From assembly GCF_007830445.1 (NCBI RefSeq), contig NZ_VLKR01000010.1, forward strand, positions 1-64,000: a stretch of DNA of 64,000 nt. The letters are read 5' to 3'. The DNA is from Sphingobacterium siyangense (lineage in GTDB: Bacteria > Bacteroidota > Bacteroidia > Sphingobacteriales > Sphingobacteriaceae). A program made the translations under genes and the position numbers. Positions 17,650 through 26,252 of the stretch are shown here, piece after piece (the stretch's first letter is position 1; the number at the start of each line of letters is the position of its first letter). The notes under the pieces were generated by a model. It searched no databases, was not told the origin of the DNA, and saw only the letters and a program-made list of their open reading frames with translations.

Positions 17650-19659
17650 TTAGTCTTGTTGTATTTCTTCGATCCACAGTCCATCATCTTGAATGATCTT
17701 GATCAATTCGTCTAAGGCATGTGCAGAACTCACATTTTTCTTAACGATCTGCTGACCTCTATATAGCGTCACTTTATCAGGCCCCGCCCCAACATAACCA
17801 TAGTCAGCATCGGCCATCTCTCCAGGGCCATTAACGATACAGCCCATGATACCAATTTTTAAGCCTTTTAAGTGATTGGTACGGCTTCGGATCATCTGCG
17901 TGGTTTCTTGGAGATCAAATAAAGTTCTGCCACAACTTGGGCAGGAAATATATTCTGTCTTGGATATTCTGGATCGTGTTGCTTGTAGAATTCCGAAAGA
18001 AAGCGAAGCGATGTTTTCCAATGCTGTTGCCGGAGAGTCAATCCAAATTCCTGAACCCAAACCATCGATTAATAATGCTCCTAGATCAGTAGAGGCGTAC
18101 AGCTGTATTTTTGAAATAGGTTCTTCGGGATTCATAAAATCACCAATGGGTCCTGAGAAATCTTCTTCCAAATAAGAACGTTTGATAATGACAGGATTAT
18201 CGATACCGATTTCCTGTAGGTTTCGAAAGAACTGTCTTTGATCTGCCATACCGTGAAAATAATCGGTTTCTACTATAAATACGACAGTTTTGTCAAGCTG
18301 TAAAGATTCAAACAGTGGGGTTAACAAATCTGAATTACAGATTTTGACCATATTCAGGACTTTATCCTTGTTGTCCGACTTTACGAATTCGTCTAAGGTA
18401 AAGAGGGGATGAATATTAGTTTGATCGGTAAGTTTTGACCAGGTGTTATAGTTATATACTTGCTTCAGATTTGCCGGCATCGTAAAGGATGGCAAATTGT
18501 CTGCGAGATAGACAAAGTCTACAGACTGCTCACCCATGTGGTATTTATCTAATAGGATATCATAGCGATAGCCAACTTTGGAAAGGATCTGAGCGTCTTT
18601 CAGATTTTCTTTAGAAATGTCGACCACAATCCTTGGTACCAAAGAGCCTCCGATAAAGGTATTTACTTCCTGGCTGGCATAAGGAACATTTGGTGTCTCT
18701 GGAGAGAGCTGAACAATCTCTTGTTTGGGCTGACTCTCGATGTTTGCCTTTCTTTTACTGTATCTATTGACAAGTGCTATGGCGACTGGGGCTTCCCGCT
18801 CAGGCTCTTCGGTTAACGATACACGTACAGTATCACCCAGTCCATCTTCCAAAAGTGTTCCGATACCAACGGCAGATTTTACACGACCATCTTCACCGTC
18901 TCCAGCTTCGGTTACACCGAGATGTAGGGGGTAGTTCATGTTTTCGGAAACCATTTTTTCGACCAGCAATCGGTAGGCTTTGACCATGACCTGTGGGTTG
19001 GATGATTTCATTGAGATACAGAGATTGTAGAAACTCAGATCTTCACACATCCGGATAAATTCCATGGCAGATTCGACCATCCCTTCGGGGGTGTCGCCGT
19101 AATGACTCATGATCCTGTCAGACAGTGAGCCGTGGTTGGTACCAATACGCATGGCGGTACCATTTTCTTTGCAGATATTTACGAGCGGAGTGAATTTTTG
19201 ATAGATGCGCTCTAACTCACGCTTGTATTCTGCATCGGTATAAGATAGCTGATCAAACTTTTTCTTGTCTGCATAGTTACCAGGATTGACTCTTACTTTC
19301 TCGACGATACGAGCGGCAACCTCGGCAGCATTTGGTGTAAAATGAATATCAGCAACTAAAGGGACCTTATAGCCTCTTCTGCGAAGTTCATTTTTTATGT
19401 TAGCTAAATTTTGTGCTTCTTTAATACTAGGAGCGGTAATTCGAACGTATTCGCAGCCCGCCTCTACCATTCGAATGGTCTGCTCAACTGAGCCCATCGT
19501 ATCCATTGTATCTACCGTAGTCATACTTTGAATACGAATGGGATTATCGCCACCCATGGGAATATCACCGATCTGAATTTCCCTTGTTTTCCATCTCGAA
19601 TAATCTACCTTGGAATTGCAATAGATTCCAGGTAATGTCAACATATTACTTGTGTCCAT
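17650..19659 (-). CDS. ispG: 4-hydroxy-3-methylbut-2-enyl diphosphate synthase IspG, long form
   Basis: The iron-sulfur enzyme of the MEP pathway that converts MEcPP to HMBPP for isoprenoid synthesis. The N-terminal TIM barrel begins REIQIGDIPMGGDNPIRIQSMTTVDT. A large insertion (roughly residues 290-550) separates it from the C-terminal domain, which carries the [4Fe-4S] ligands in ISCPSCGRTLFDL (near residue 571) and MGCIVNGPGEMADADYGYVG. About 669 residues is the long form also found in Chlamydia and plants. The frame opens at a GTG (19668) that coincides with a TAACTTTG promoter box, so I place the start at the ATG at 19659. Confidence 0.93.
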   Translation of the reverse strand: MDTSNMLTLPGIYCNSKVDYSRWKTREIQIGDIPMGGDNPIRIQSMTTVDTMDTMGSVEQTIRMVEAGCEYVRITAPSIKEAQNLANIKNELRRRGYKVPLVADIHFTPNAAEVAARIVEKVRVNPGNYADKKKFDQLSYTDAEYKRELERIYQKFTPLVNICKENGTAMRIGTNHGSLSDRIMSHYGDTPEGMVESAMEFIRMCEDLSFYNLCISMKSSNPQVMVKAYRLLVEKMVSENMNYPLHLGVTEAGDGEDGRVKSAVGIGTLLEDGLGDTVRVSLTEEPEREAPVAIALVNRYSKRKANIESQPKQEIVQLSPETPNVPYASQEVNTFIGGSLVPRIVVDISKENLKDAQILSKVGYRYDILLDKYHMGEQSVDFVYLADNLPSFTMPANLKQVYNYNTWSKLTDQTNIHPLFTLDEFVKSDNKDKVLNMVKICNSDLLTPLFESLQLDKTVVFIVETDYFHGMADQRQFFRNLQEIGIDNPVIIKRSYLEEDFSGPIGDFMNPEEPISKIQLYASTDLGALLIDGLGSGIWIDSPATALENIASLSFGILQATRSRISKTEYISCPSCGRTLFDLQETTQMIRSRTNHLKGLKIGIMGCIVNGPGEMADADYGYVGAGPDKVTLYRGQQIVKKNVSSAHALDELIKIIQDDGLWIEEIQQD

Positions 19660-19667
19660 ATCTAACA

Positions 19668-19675
19668 CAAAGTTA
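19668..19675 (-). promoter_or_regulatory. -7 box TAACTTTG for ispG
   Basis: Perfect TAnnTTTG match on the minus strand. Only 8 bases separate it from the ATG at 19659, implying a very short leader or none. Confidence 0.5.
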
Positions 19676-19704
19676 GCTTTTCTTGACTAAAAATCGGGTG
19701 TCAA

Positions 19705-20652
19705 TTAATATCTTCTAATTTTTATTGACGCGATGCCACCGTTGATATCGAAATCGAATTTTTGAGCGGCAGAGTCGTAATTTGTCGATTTTACTTCGCC
19801 TTCACTTTTTAGGAAATCGCCCTCATAATCTGTCGAGGATAATGCATTGTCGCTTGTAATACGACAGGCCGCGTTTTTGGGGATGGAGATTTCAATAGAG
19901 GAGGCTCCAGCATCCATAGAAATTTTAGTTGTTGCCAGCGGTTGACCTAATTTTAACTTTAGACTAGTCGCTCCAGCATCGATATCCAATGTTTCTATCT
20001 TGTAGGGTGAAAGATCTAACCTGGCATCAATTGCACCGACATCAAAATTCAGATTCCATAGGATGTTGGGGTTTAAAGCGATGAACGTATTGTTGTTTTT
20101 GCTGTTAAAATCCTTGTTTTTGAATTTTCCCTTTAGGTTGATATCTAATTTGTCTGCAGATTCTCCATGTACAGTTATGCCCAGTAGATATTCTTTTGAG
20201 GTGTTAAATGCCGAGAAGATTTCTGAAGTAGTGCTACTATCATTTCTTAATGAAGTGGCCCCCAAATCGAGGTTTAGGGTAGCACTATGGATTTTATCAT
20301 CCAGCGGGACGTTTAATTTTTCTGTTGTATAATTTGTTTTATCGTTGGGATCGTCGACATTGATGTTGACGCCTTTACTTTTTAAAAGCTGTGTTAAAAG
20401 TGGTTCCTTTGGTGTCGACAGCCCTATGTAAGTCAAAAAACCTAAAATTACGACGGTAGAACCGATGGCGACAAACTGTCCAATCTGTTGGTCTTTGGGT
20501 ACCAGCATACGAATTCCGGCAAGCACAATAAACAGCGGCCAGTATCTAAAAATACCTACCCAGTTGAAAGAAATCGTGTTGAGCTGTGATAATAATAAGA
20601 CAACTCCTATAAAGAGAATGGTGATACCAGTTGTTATTCTTCGTGTATTCAT
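19705..20652 (-). CDS. LiaF-like membrane protein
   Basis: A 315-residue protein. Three hydrophobic segments lie in the first 85 residues (ITTGITILFIGVVLLLSQL, WPLFIVLAGIRMLV, VVILGFLTYIGL), as in the DUF5668/LiaI-LiaF-like membrane domain. The rest is a beta-rich domain of repeated short strands containing Asp-Ala/Gly-Ala (LDLGATSLR, FDVGAIDARLDLS, IDAGATSLKL, MDAGASSIEISI), the pattern of the LiaF C-terminal domain. LiaF proteins sense or restrain envelope-stress signalling in Firmicutes; in Bacteroidota the role is unknown. No two-component pair is adjacent. A TACTTTTG box lies on the minus strand at 20679-20686. Confidence 0.72.
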   Translation of the reverse strand: MNTRRITTGITILFIGVVLLLSQLNTISFNWVGIFRYWPLFIVLAGIRMLVPKDQQIGQFVAIGSTVVILGFLTYIGLSTPKEPLLTQLLKSKGVNINVDDPNDKTNYTTEKLNVPLDDKIHSATLNLDLGATSLRNDSSTTSEIFSAFNTSKEYLLGITVHGESADKLDINLKGKFKNKDFNSKNNNTFIALNPNILWNLNFDVGAIDARLDLSPYKIETLDIDAGATSLKLKLGQPLATTKISMDAGASSIEISIPKNAACRITSDNALSSTDYEGDFLKSEGEVKSTNYDSAAQKFDFDINGGIASIKIRRY

Positions 20653-20678
20653 AACTAATTCCGTTTGTTAATATGTCT

Positions 20679-20686
20679 CAAAAGTA
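20679..20686 (-). promoter_or_regulatory. -7 box TACTTTTG for the LiaF-like gene
   Basis: Perfect TAnnTTTG match on the minus strand, 26 bases before the ATG. The rest of 20687-20898 holds nothing I recognise. Confidence 0.4.
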
Positions 20687-20898
20687 AGTCGCTTTGAGAG
20701 ATACCGTATGAATGTTTAGGCTATTATACATAAAAAATCGGTAAATGTGACTAATTGATCGGTAAGTAATTTCGTTTTTCGTATACTTTTTGGGTTTTCG
20801 CTTGTTTATATATTTGCTGGAATTAATTACCTTTAATGGATTACTTGGTTTAGTATAGTCGTAAAATTGGCGTAATACATTGAAATTAAATAGATAAT

Positions 20899-21633
20899 AT
20901 GATCTTTCATCACATTGGTGCATATCTCATCCTCCTGAAATCAGTTTTTAAAAGACCGGAGAAAGGTCGAATTTATTGGAAGGAAACCGTACTGGCAATG
21001 ACCGATATTGGTATAGGATCTTTGGGACTTATTGTCATTATTTCTACCTTCATTGGAGCTGTTATGACCATGCAAATTGCCTTTCAGATGGTTTCGGACT
21101 TGATCCCAAATTCTATTATTGGTTCGATCAACCGGGATTCAAATATTTTGGAATTGGGACCAACGATTTCGGGGTTAGTTTTAATGGGAAAAATTGGGTC
21201 GTCTATATCTTCGCAGATCGGATCCATGCGTGTGACAGAGCAAATTGATGCCTTGGAAATTATGGGGATCAATGCCCCTGGTTATTTGATATTACCCAAA
21301 ATATTGGCAGGTATCACCATGATTCCGATGTTGGTTATTATTTCCATCGTATGCGCTTTAGTTGGCGGTCTGTTGGGCGGGTCACTTTCAGGTGCTGTGA
21401 CACAGGCGGATTATATTTTAGGAATTCAAGATGGTTTCAATGGTTTTACGGTGACAGTTGCCCTTGTTAAAGCTGTTGTATTTGGGTTTATTATTACTTC
21501 GATATCAGCTTATAAAGGGTATAATGTGAAGGGGGGAGCTTTGGAAGTTGGGCAAGCTAGCACAGAAGCAGTTGTAGTTGGCTGCATAACTATTCTTGCT
21601 GCAGATTATGTGATAACCGCATTAATGCTTTAA
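20899..21633 (+). CDS. MlaE-type ABC transporter permease
   Basis: A 244-residue inner membrane permease of the MlaE/TTG2 family, with five or six hydrophobic helices. Family motifs seen are STFIGAVMTMQIAFQM, LGPTISGLVLMGKIGSSISSQIGSMRVTEQIDALEIMGI and the late ISAYKGYNVKGGALEVGQASTEAVV. With the ATPase 9 bases downstream it forms the membrane core of a lipid transport system that, in the family, moves phospholipids between inner and outer membrane. The MCE substrate-binding protein (MlaD) expected in this system is not in the window. Confidence 0.92.
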   Translation: MIFHHIGAYLILLKSVFKRPEKGRIYWKETVLAMTDIGIGSLGLIVIISTFIGAVMTMQIAFQMVSDLIPNSIIGSINRDSNILELGPTISGLVLMGKIGSSISSQIGSMRVTEQIDALEIMGINAPGYLILPKILAGITMIPMLVIISIVCALVGGLLGGSLSGAVTQADYILGIQDGFNGFTVTVALVKAVVFGFIITSISAYKGYNVKGGALEVGQASTEAVVVGCITILAADYVITALML

Positions 21634-21642
21634 AAAGATTTT

Positions 21643-22401
21643 ATGATTCAAATCGAAGATATTAACAAGTCATTTGGAGACAATCACGTTCTGAAGGGTA
21701 TCAGTGCAAATTTCGAACCTGGAAAAGTGAGTTTGATTATCGGGGGGTCGGGTTCCGGAAAGAGTACTTTATTGAAATGTATTGTGGGCCTGCATCAACC
21801 GGAAAAAGGAAAGGTGATTTTTGATGGCAAGGATTTTACTCGGATGAATTTTGAAGAGCGCGTTCCTATTCGAAAAGAAATAGGCATGCTTTTTCAAAAT
21901 TCAGCGCTGTTTGATTCGATGACGGTAGAACAAAATATCATGTTTTCGCTGGACATGTTTACGGATATGTCTAAAGCGGAGAAATTAGATCGGGCAAATC
22001 ATTGTCTGGAACAGGTTAATCTGGAGGGAAGAAATAAATTGTTTCCTGCGGAACTATCGGGGGGGATGAAAAAGCGGGTTGGAATTGCACGCGCAATTAG
22101 TATGAACCCCAAATACCTTTTTTGTGATGAACCCAATTCGGGATTAGATCCGGAGACTTCGATTGTTATTGACGAATTGGTGCTAAAAATTACGCAAGAA
22201 TTGAAATGTACGACAGTCGTTGTTACACATGATATGAATTCTGTGATGGGAATCGGTGAGTATATTTTGTTTCTCTATAAGGGACAAAAATTCTGGGAAG
22301 GTTCCAATAAGGATATGATGCGATCGGATGTGGAAGAATTGAACAACTTTGTTTTTGCAAGTCCATTAATGAAAAGTGCTAAAGCTTCAATGGGGCAATA
22401 A
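21643..22401 (+). CDS. MlaF-type ABC transporter ATP-binding protein
   Basis: A 252-residue ABC ATPase. Walker A is GGSGSGKST (near residue 36), the signature is LSGGMKKRVGIARA, and Walker B is YLFCDEPNSGLD, where MlaF proteins also have an Asn or Thr before SGLD. The switch His is in VVTHDMNS. It should power the MlaE-like permease encoded 9 bases upstream. The pair is probably one transcript. Confidence 0.92.
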   Translation: MIQIEDINKSFGDNHVLKGISANFEPGKVSLIIGGSGSGKSTLLKCIVGLHQPEKGKVIFDGKDFTRMNFEERVPIRKEIGMLFQNSALFDSMTVEQNIMFSLDMFTDMSKAEKLDRANHCLEQVNLEGRNKLFPAELSGGMKKRVGIARAISMNPKYLFCDEPNSGLDPETSIVIDELVLKITQELKCTTVVVTHDMNSVMGIGEYILFLYKGQKFWEGSNKDMMRSDVEELNNFVFASPLMKSAKASMGQ

Positions 22402-22490
22402 CATGTGAGAAGAGGGTTTTATTGCGCTTAATTTTAGGTGTTTGATCTGCGTTAGCATCGTGCAGATTTCTTTTATATTGAAATTTAGCT

Positions 22491-22498
22491 TAGTTTTG
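22491..22498 (+). promoter_or_regulatory. -7 box TAGTTTTG for the RlmI-like gene
   Basis: Perfect TAnnTTTG match, with TTTC at 22467-22470 at 20 bases as a possible -33. The TTG start candidates follow 10 and 16 bases later, so the leader would be very short. Confidence 0.45.
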
Positions 22499-22508
22499 TC
22501 GGAAAATT

Positions 22509-23414
22509 TTGATTTTGGCAGCAACAAATATACAACTATTGACCCCACAGCATTGGAAGGACTATGAACTCATTGACTGTGGTGATTTTGAAAAACTGGA
22601 ACGTTTCGGTGATTTAATTTTAATCAGACCAGAACCTCAGGCTGTATGGCCTAAGGCATTAAGTGATGCGGAGTGGAACAAGCGTTACCATATCAAATTC
22701 AAAGGTCGTTCGGCTACTTCTGGAGAATGGTTGAAGAAAAATCCGAAGGTTCAGGACCGTTGGCACATCGAATATAAAAATAACGACGTGGCAATCAAAT
22801 TTAGATTGGGCTTGACATCTTTTAAACACGTCGGGATATTTCCGGAGCAGGCTGTAAATTGGGATTATATTTCGGAATCTGTTCGTTCATTTAAGACGGA
22901 GAAACCGAAGGTTCTAAATCTTTTTGCATACACTGGTGGAGCTTCTTTAATAGCAAAGGCTGCCGGCGCGGATACAACGCACGTAGATTCGATTAAACAG
23001 GTTGTTACCTGGGCTAATGAAAATATGGAAATTTCCAATTTGGATAACATTCGTTGGGTGGTTGAAGATGCTTTGAAGTTTGTAAAACGTGAGCTGAAAA
23101 GAGGTAATACGTATAATGGGATTATTTTGGACCCACCGGCATACGGACATGGGCCGAAGGGAGAGAAATGGAAATTGGAAGATCACATTATGGAAATGAT
23201 GACTGAGGTCGTTCAACTATTGGATCCTAAAGAACATTTCTTGATTTTAAATACGTATTCATTAGGCTTTTCTTCTGTTATTGTTGAAAATTTAATTAAG
23301 ACGGCTTTTCCAAAAGTGGAAAACTTAGAAATAGGGGAGTTGTTTTTACAAGCAACTGCAGGACCAAAACTTCCACTTGGCGTATTTGGTAAATTTCGCA
23401 AAATAGCGGAGTAA
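22509..23414 (+). CDS. Class I SAM-dependent methyltransferase (RlmI/COG1092-like)
   Basis: A methyltransferase of about 300 residues. The SAM loop is VLNLFAYTGGASL, followed by the acidic VDSIKQVVTWANENM and the catalytic ILDPPAYGHGP motif. This order is that of the RlmI/RlmK group of 23S rRNA methyltransferases, but the N-terminal PUA domain of RlmI is absent and replaced by a beta-rich segment. There is no ATG near the N-terminus; TTG at 22509 or 22515 must serve as start, and the promoter box at 22491-22498 agrees. The methylated base is not known. Confidence 0.8.
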   Translation: MILAATNIQLLTPQHWKDYELIDCGDFEKLERFGDLILIRPEPQAVWPKALSDAEWNKRYHIKFKGRSATSGEWLKKNPKVQDRWHIEYKNNDVAIKFRLGLTSFKHVGIFPEQAVNWDYISESVRSFKTEKPKVLNLFAYTGGASLIAKAAGADTTHVDSIKQVVTWANENMEISNLDNIRWVVEDALKFVKRELKRGNTYNGIILDPPAYGHGPKGEKWKLEDHIMEMMTEVVQLLDPKEHFLILNTYSLGFSSVIVENLIKTAFPKVENLEIGELFLQATAGPKLPLGVFGKFRKIAE

Positions 23415-23440
23415 GACTTGTCAAAAGATTCTTTGATAAC

Positions 23441-23472
23441 AACACGGGGTGCTTATTTAAGCGCCCCGTGTT
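23441..23472. terminator. Bidirectional terminator hairpin
   Basis: A 14-bp inverted repeat with one G:T pair and a 4-base loop, GC-rich core, T-rich tract to the right. It lies between two convergent genes. Confidence 0.72.
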
Positions 23473-23495
23473 TGTTTTTAAGCTATATCAGGGAG

Positions 23496-25274
23496 TTAAA
23501 TATGTATGTCTTTTAAACGTAGTGATGCAAGTTCAAGCTGTCTTGGGATCGCTGCGCTGATGTTTTGTGGAATGAGCGATAAGTGTTGGGTAAGTTCGTT
23601 GTAATAGGTTATTCCAGCTTGTAATTGTGCTTTGAATTTGGCTACATATTTTATCTTTTTATCGTTCATGATATTTTTATTGTCTGCGACATATTTTTGA
23701 ATATGATCGATATAAAGATTGAGTTCGTTAATTAAAATAAAAGGTCTGTTGTCATTTTCAAAAACCGAAATACGGCCATAGATGTGGTCGATCATTTCCC
23801 GCAAAGAATATTGTTTTTTGAACCAGACAAGATTTGGGCCTGGGCAGATGGATACAGCGGTCTGTTCTTTGCTCTTCTGGATATTGTACTTGAGATAGGC
23901 GGGTGCTGCGAGCCCTTCACAAAGACAGGTTTTCTCTGTAATGGCGTCGAAGGCTTTATCGTATTCTGCAGCGGACAGGTTTTGTTTTTGGAGTTCCTGG
24001 ATCTTTTGATGTTGATAGACGCGTGATGCGGTGCAGATCGGTTTATCACTAAACTCTGTGTTCGAAATAAGGTATTCTTTTTTACAAGGGCTACCGGGGC
24101 GCCCTTTTTTTATACGTTCCAATCGTAGGTACTCCGCGCCACTTTTTCTGAAATTGTTAAAGGGAATTCCCAAGGGAGATGCCCCACTACAGTAGAAGTC
24201 TTCTTGCTTGGCCGTTTCCAATGCTTTTAAGGTTTCTTGATCTACCGTGGTTGCTTCGGGAACCATCAGAAATGGGGATCCCCATCCTACGGCATCGAAT
24301 TCATAATAATTTAACAAGAACTGATGTTCTGAAGCAGTTCCCACACCTCCTTGAACTGTATATTTGATGATGGGGGGAGTTGTTAATGAGCGCTTTTGGG
24401 AAGTCCAATATTCGTGGTATATCTCGAAAAGTTCGGTTTTCAGACTTTCTTTTTTCTCTTTAAACTCTTGAAGGATTGGCCCCAGAAGAAAACCATCGGT
24501 TGCGAAGGCATGACCACCGCAGTTCAAACCGGATTCTATTCTGAATTCAGATACCCATACACCACGCTTAGCGAGATATTTTGCCTGGATGAGCGCCGAT
24601 CGAAAGTCACTTACTTTCAAAACGACTTTTTTGTCAAATAGACCTTCACTATTTGGGAAGAAAGCCGGTAATTTAGCGAGGTAAGCGTATAGGTGTGGAT
24701 TCATCCCTGCGGAAAGAATAAGAGAGGAATGCAGTGTGGAATTTGCAAAACCACGTAAGGCTGCTGAAGCATCCGAATAACGTTGATTCAATAGGTTACC
24801 ATCCTGGTAATTCATTTTATCGACTTTGGACATAATATTAACATCGATGTCTCCCGCTTTGAGGTAATTGATCAATAGATCTTGCAGCTCGGTTTTAATC
24901 GCGCGATTGCTTTCAATTTCCATCGCATGATAAATTGGTTTTGAAGGGTGTGAATCGGGTAGAAGCTGAAAATATTTGGTAAGTTCGGAATTTTCGGTAA
25001 AAGGTTGACGCTTTAAGGCCTCGATTTGCCTATTGACCACAAACTGTACAAGATTGAGATAGGCCGTAATTCTTTTTGCTCGGTAATCTTCTTCTGTTTT
25101 AGCGATCGGATGATAGGAGATTTGATATTGTCCGCAGTAATAGCGGCGCATGCGCTCAATTAGTTCATCGTCAACAATAGACATTACGGAGGAGATGCCG
25201 TATTGTGCGACCTTAAGTGCGGAGTCGATGGAGAAAGCTAAGCCTAATACGGGGATATGAAAAGTATGCGTCAT
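23496..25274 (-). CDS. Uncharacterised 592-residue protein, possible NPD-like TIM barrel
   Basis: I do not recognise a named family. The N-terminus (PVLGLAFSIDSALKVAQYGISSVMSIVDDELIE) and the middle part resemble the nitronate monooxygenase/FMN TIM-barrel layout: a GLNCGGHAF motif, then VQGGVGTASEHQFLLNYYEFDAVGWG, then GSPFLMVPEATTVD. The C-terminal third adds clustered cysteines (FYCSGASPLG, GSPCKKEY, PICTASR, KTCLCEGLA, SICPGPN) that could bind a metal or Fe-S cluster. No signal peptide or membrane helix is seen, so it is probably cytosolic. It is monocistronic and lies next to purU in the same direction, 83 bases away. Function unknown. Confidence 0.7.
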   Translation of the reverse strand: MTHTFHIPVLGLAFSIDSALKVAQYGISSVMSIVDDELIERMRRYYCGQYQISYHPIAKTEEDYRAKRITAYLNLVQFVVNRQIEALKRQPFTENSELTKYFQLLPDSHPSKPIYHAMEIESNRAIKTELQDLLINYLKAGDIDVNIMSKVDKMNYQDGNLLNQRYSDASAALRGFANSTLHSSLILSAGMNPHLYAYLAKLPAFFPNSEGLFDKKVVLKVSDFRSALIQAKYLAKRGVWVSEFRIESGLNCGGHAFATDGFLLGPILQEFKEKKESLKTELFEIYHEYWTSQKRSLTTPPIIKYTVQGGVGTASEHQFLLNYYEFDAVGWGSPFLMVPEATTVDQETLKALETAKQEDFYCSGASPLGIPFNNFRKSGAEYLRLERIKKGRPGSPCKKEYLISNTEFSDKPICTASRVYQHQKIQELQKQNLSAAEYDKAFDAITEKTCLCEGLAAPAYLKYNIQKSKEQTAVSICPGPNLVWFKKQYSLREMIDHIYGRISVFENDNRPFILINELNLYIDHIQKYVADNKNIMNDKKIKYVAKFKAQLQAGITYYNELTQHLSLIPQNISAAIPRQLELASLRLKDIHI

Positions 25275-25357
25275 TCTTAAATATTTCTTTTACGAAATAA
25301 TGGAGAATAACGCTGAAAAAAAGTAACGATTGTTTTATCGGGAAATGATTGTAATCA

Positions 25358-26200
25358 CTATTCAAATACAATTGTCTTGTAGTCGTTGCGCATCACACGA
25401 TCTTCGCTAAGGAGACGAATTGCTCGGCTCAAAACAGCCTTTTCTATTTCTTTTCCGGCAGTTACCATATCTTTTACAGTATAGGTGTGGTTGACATGTC
25501 GTATATCCTGTACGATGATGGGGCCCTCATCGAGTTGGTCGGTAACGAAATGCGCTGTGGCGCCGATGATCTTAACTCCTCTTGCATGAGCCTGCTTGTA
25601 CGGGTTGGCACCAATAAAAGCGGGGAGAAATGAATGGTGTATGTTGACCAGTTTATTTTCAAAGGTATTGACAAACTGAGGGGACAAGATCCGCATGAAC
25701 TTCGCTAAAATAATATAATCGAAATTATAGTTTTGGATTTGTGCGATCAGTTGTTTTTCGAATGTTTCCTTTGTCAGGTTTTCATGTGAGATACAATGAA
25801 ATGGAATATCGAACTTTTCCGTAAAGGAGCGTAGTGATTCATAGTTGCCAATTACTGCCTGCACCTCCGCTCCCCATGTTTCGAAGTGTTGTCGTACCAA
25901 GATATCGGCGAGGCAGTGATGCTCCTTGGTCACGAGGACGACGATTTTTTTGCGGTTATTGGGGTTTATCTGTATCTGAGCGGATGGGGGAAGTACTTCG
26001 GCAAGAGAGTCGGAAAGCTGTTTCTGCTCAGGTACGATACCGTTACACACGACACGCACGAAAAATTTGTTGGCTTCTTCATCCACATATTCACGCATGG
26101 TGACAATATTGAGTTGATATTTTGCCAGCGTATTTGAAATGTTGGCGACCAATCCAACGGCATCTTGACATTGGATCAGAATTAAGGTTTGGTTGTGCAT
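25358..26200 (-). CDS. purU: Formyltetrahydrofolate deformylase PurU
   Basis: A 280-residue two-domain enzyme. The N-terminal ACT domain (residues 1-80, LILIQCQDAVGLVANISNTLAKYQLNIV) regulates activity in the family. The C-terminal formyltransferase domain has the catalytic pattern NIHHSFLPAFIGANPYKQA and GATAHFVTDQLDEGPII, giving the Asn-His-Asp triad. It hydrolyses 10-formyl-THF to formate and THF, supplying formate for purine synthesis and balancing one-carbon pools. It lies just after the parE terminator in the same direction. Confidence 0.93.
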   Translation of the reverse strand: MHNQTLILIQCQDAVGLVANISNTLAKYQLNIVTMREYVDEEANKFFVRVVCNGIVPEQKQLSDSLAEVLPPSAQIQINPNNRKKIVVLVTKEHHCLADILVRQHFETWGAEVQAVIGNYESLRSFTEKFDIPFHCISHENLTKETFEKQLIAQIQNYNFDYIILAKFMRILSPQFVNTFENKLVNIHHSFLPAFIGANPYKQAHARGVKIIGATAHFVTDQLDEGPIIVQDIRHVNHTYTVKDMVTAGKEIEKAVLSRAIRLLSEDRVMRNDYKTIVFE

Positions 26201-26221
26201 GAAAGGTGGTTGTAGGTTGCT

Positions 26222-26252
26222 AAAAAAGCGGGTTATTTTAACCCGCTTTTTT
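26222..26252 (-). terminator. Terminator overlapping the parE stop codon
   Basis: Perfect 14-bp inverted repeat with a 3-base loop. The parE stop (26238-26240) lies at the loop edge, so the upstream arm encodes the last residues (KKAG) of ParE. The downstream arm carries six A, which give the U tract on the minus transcript. Confidence 0.72.
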
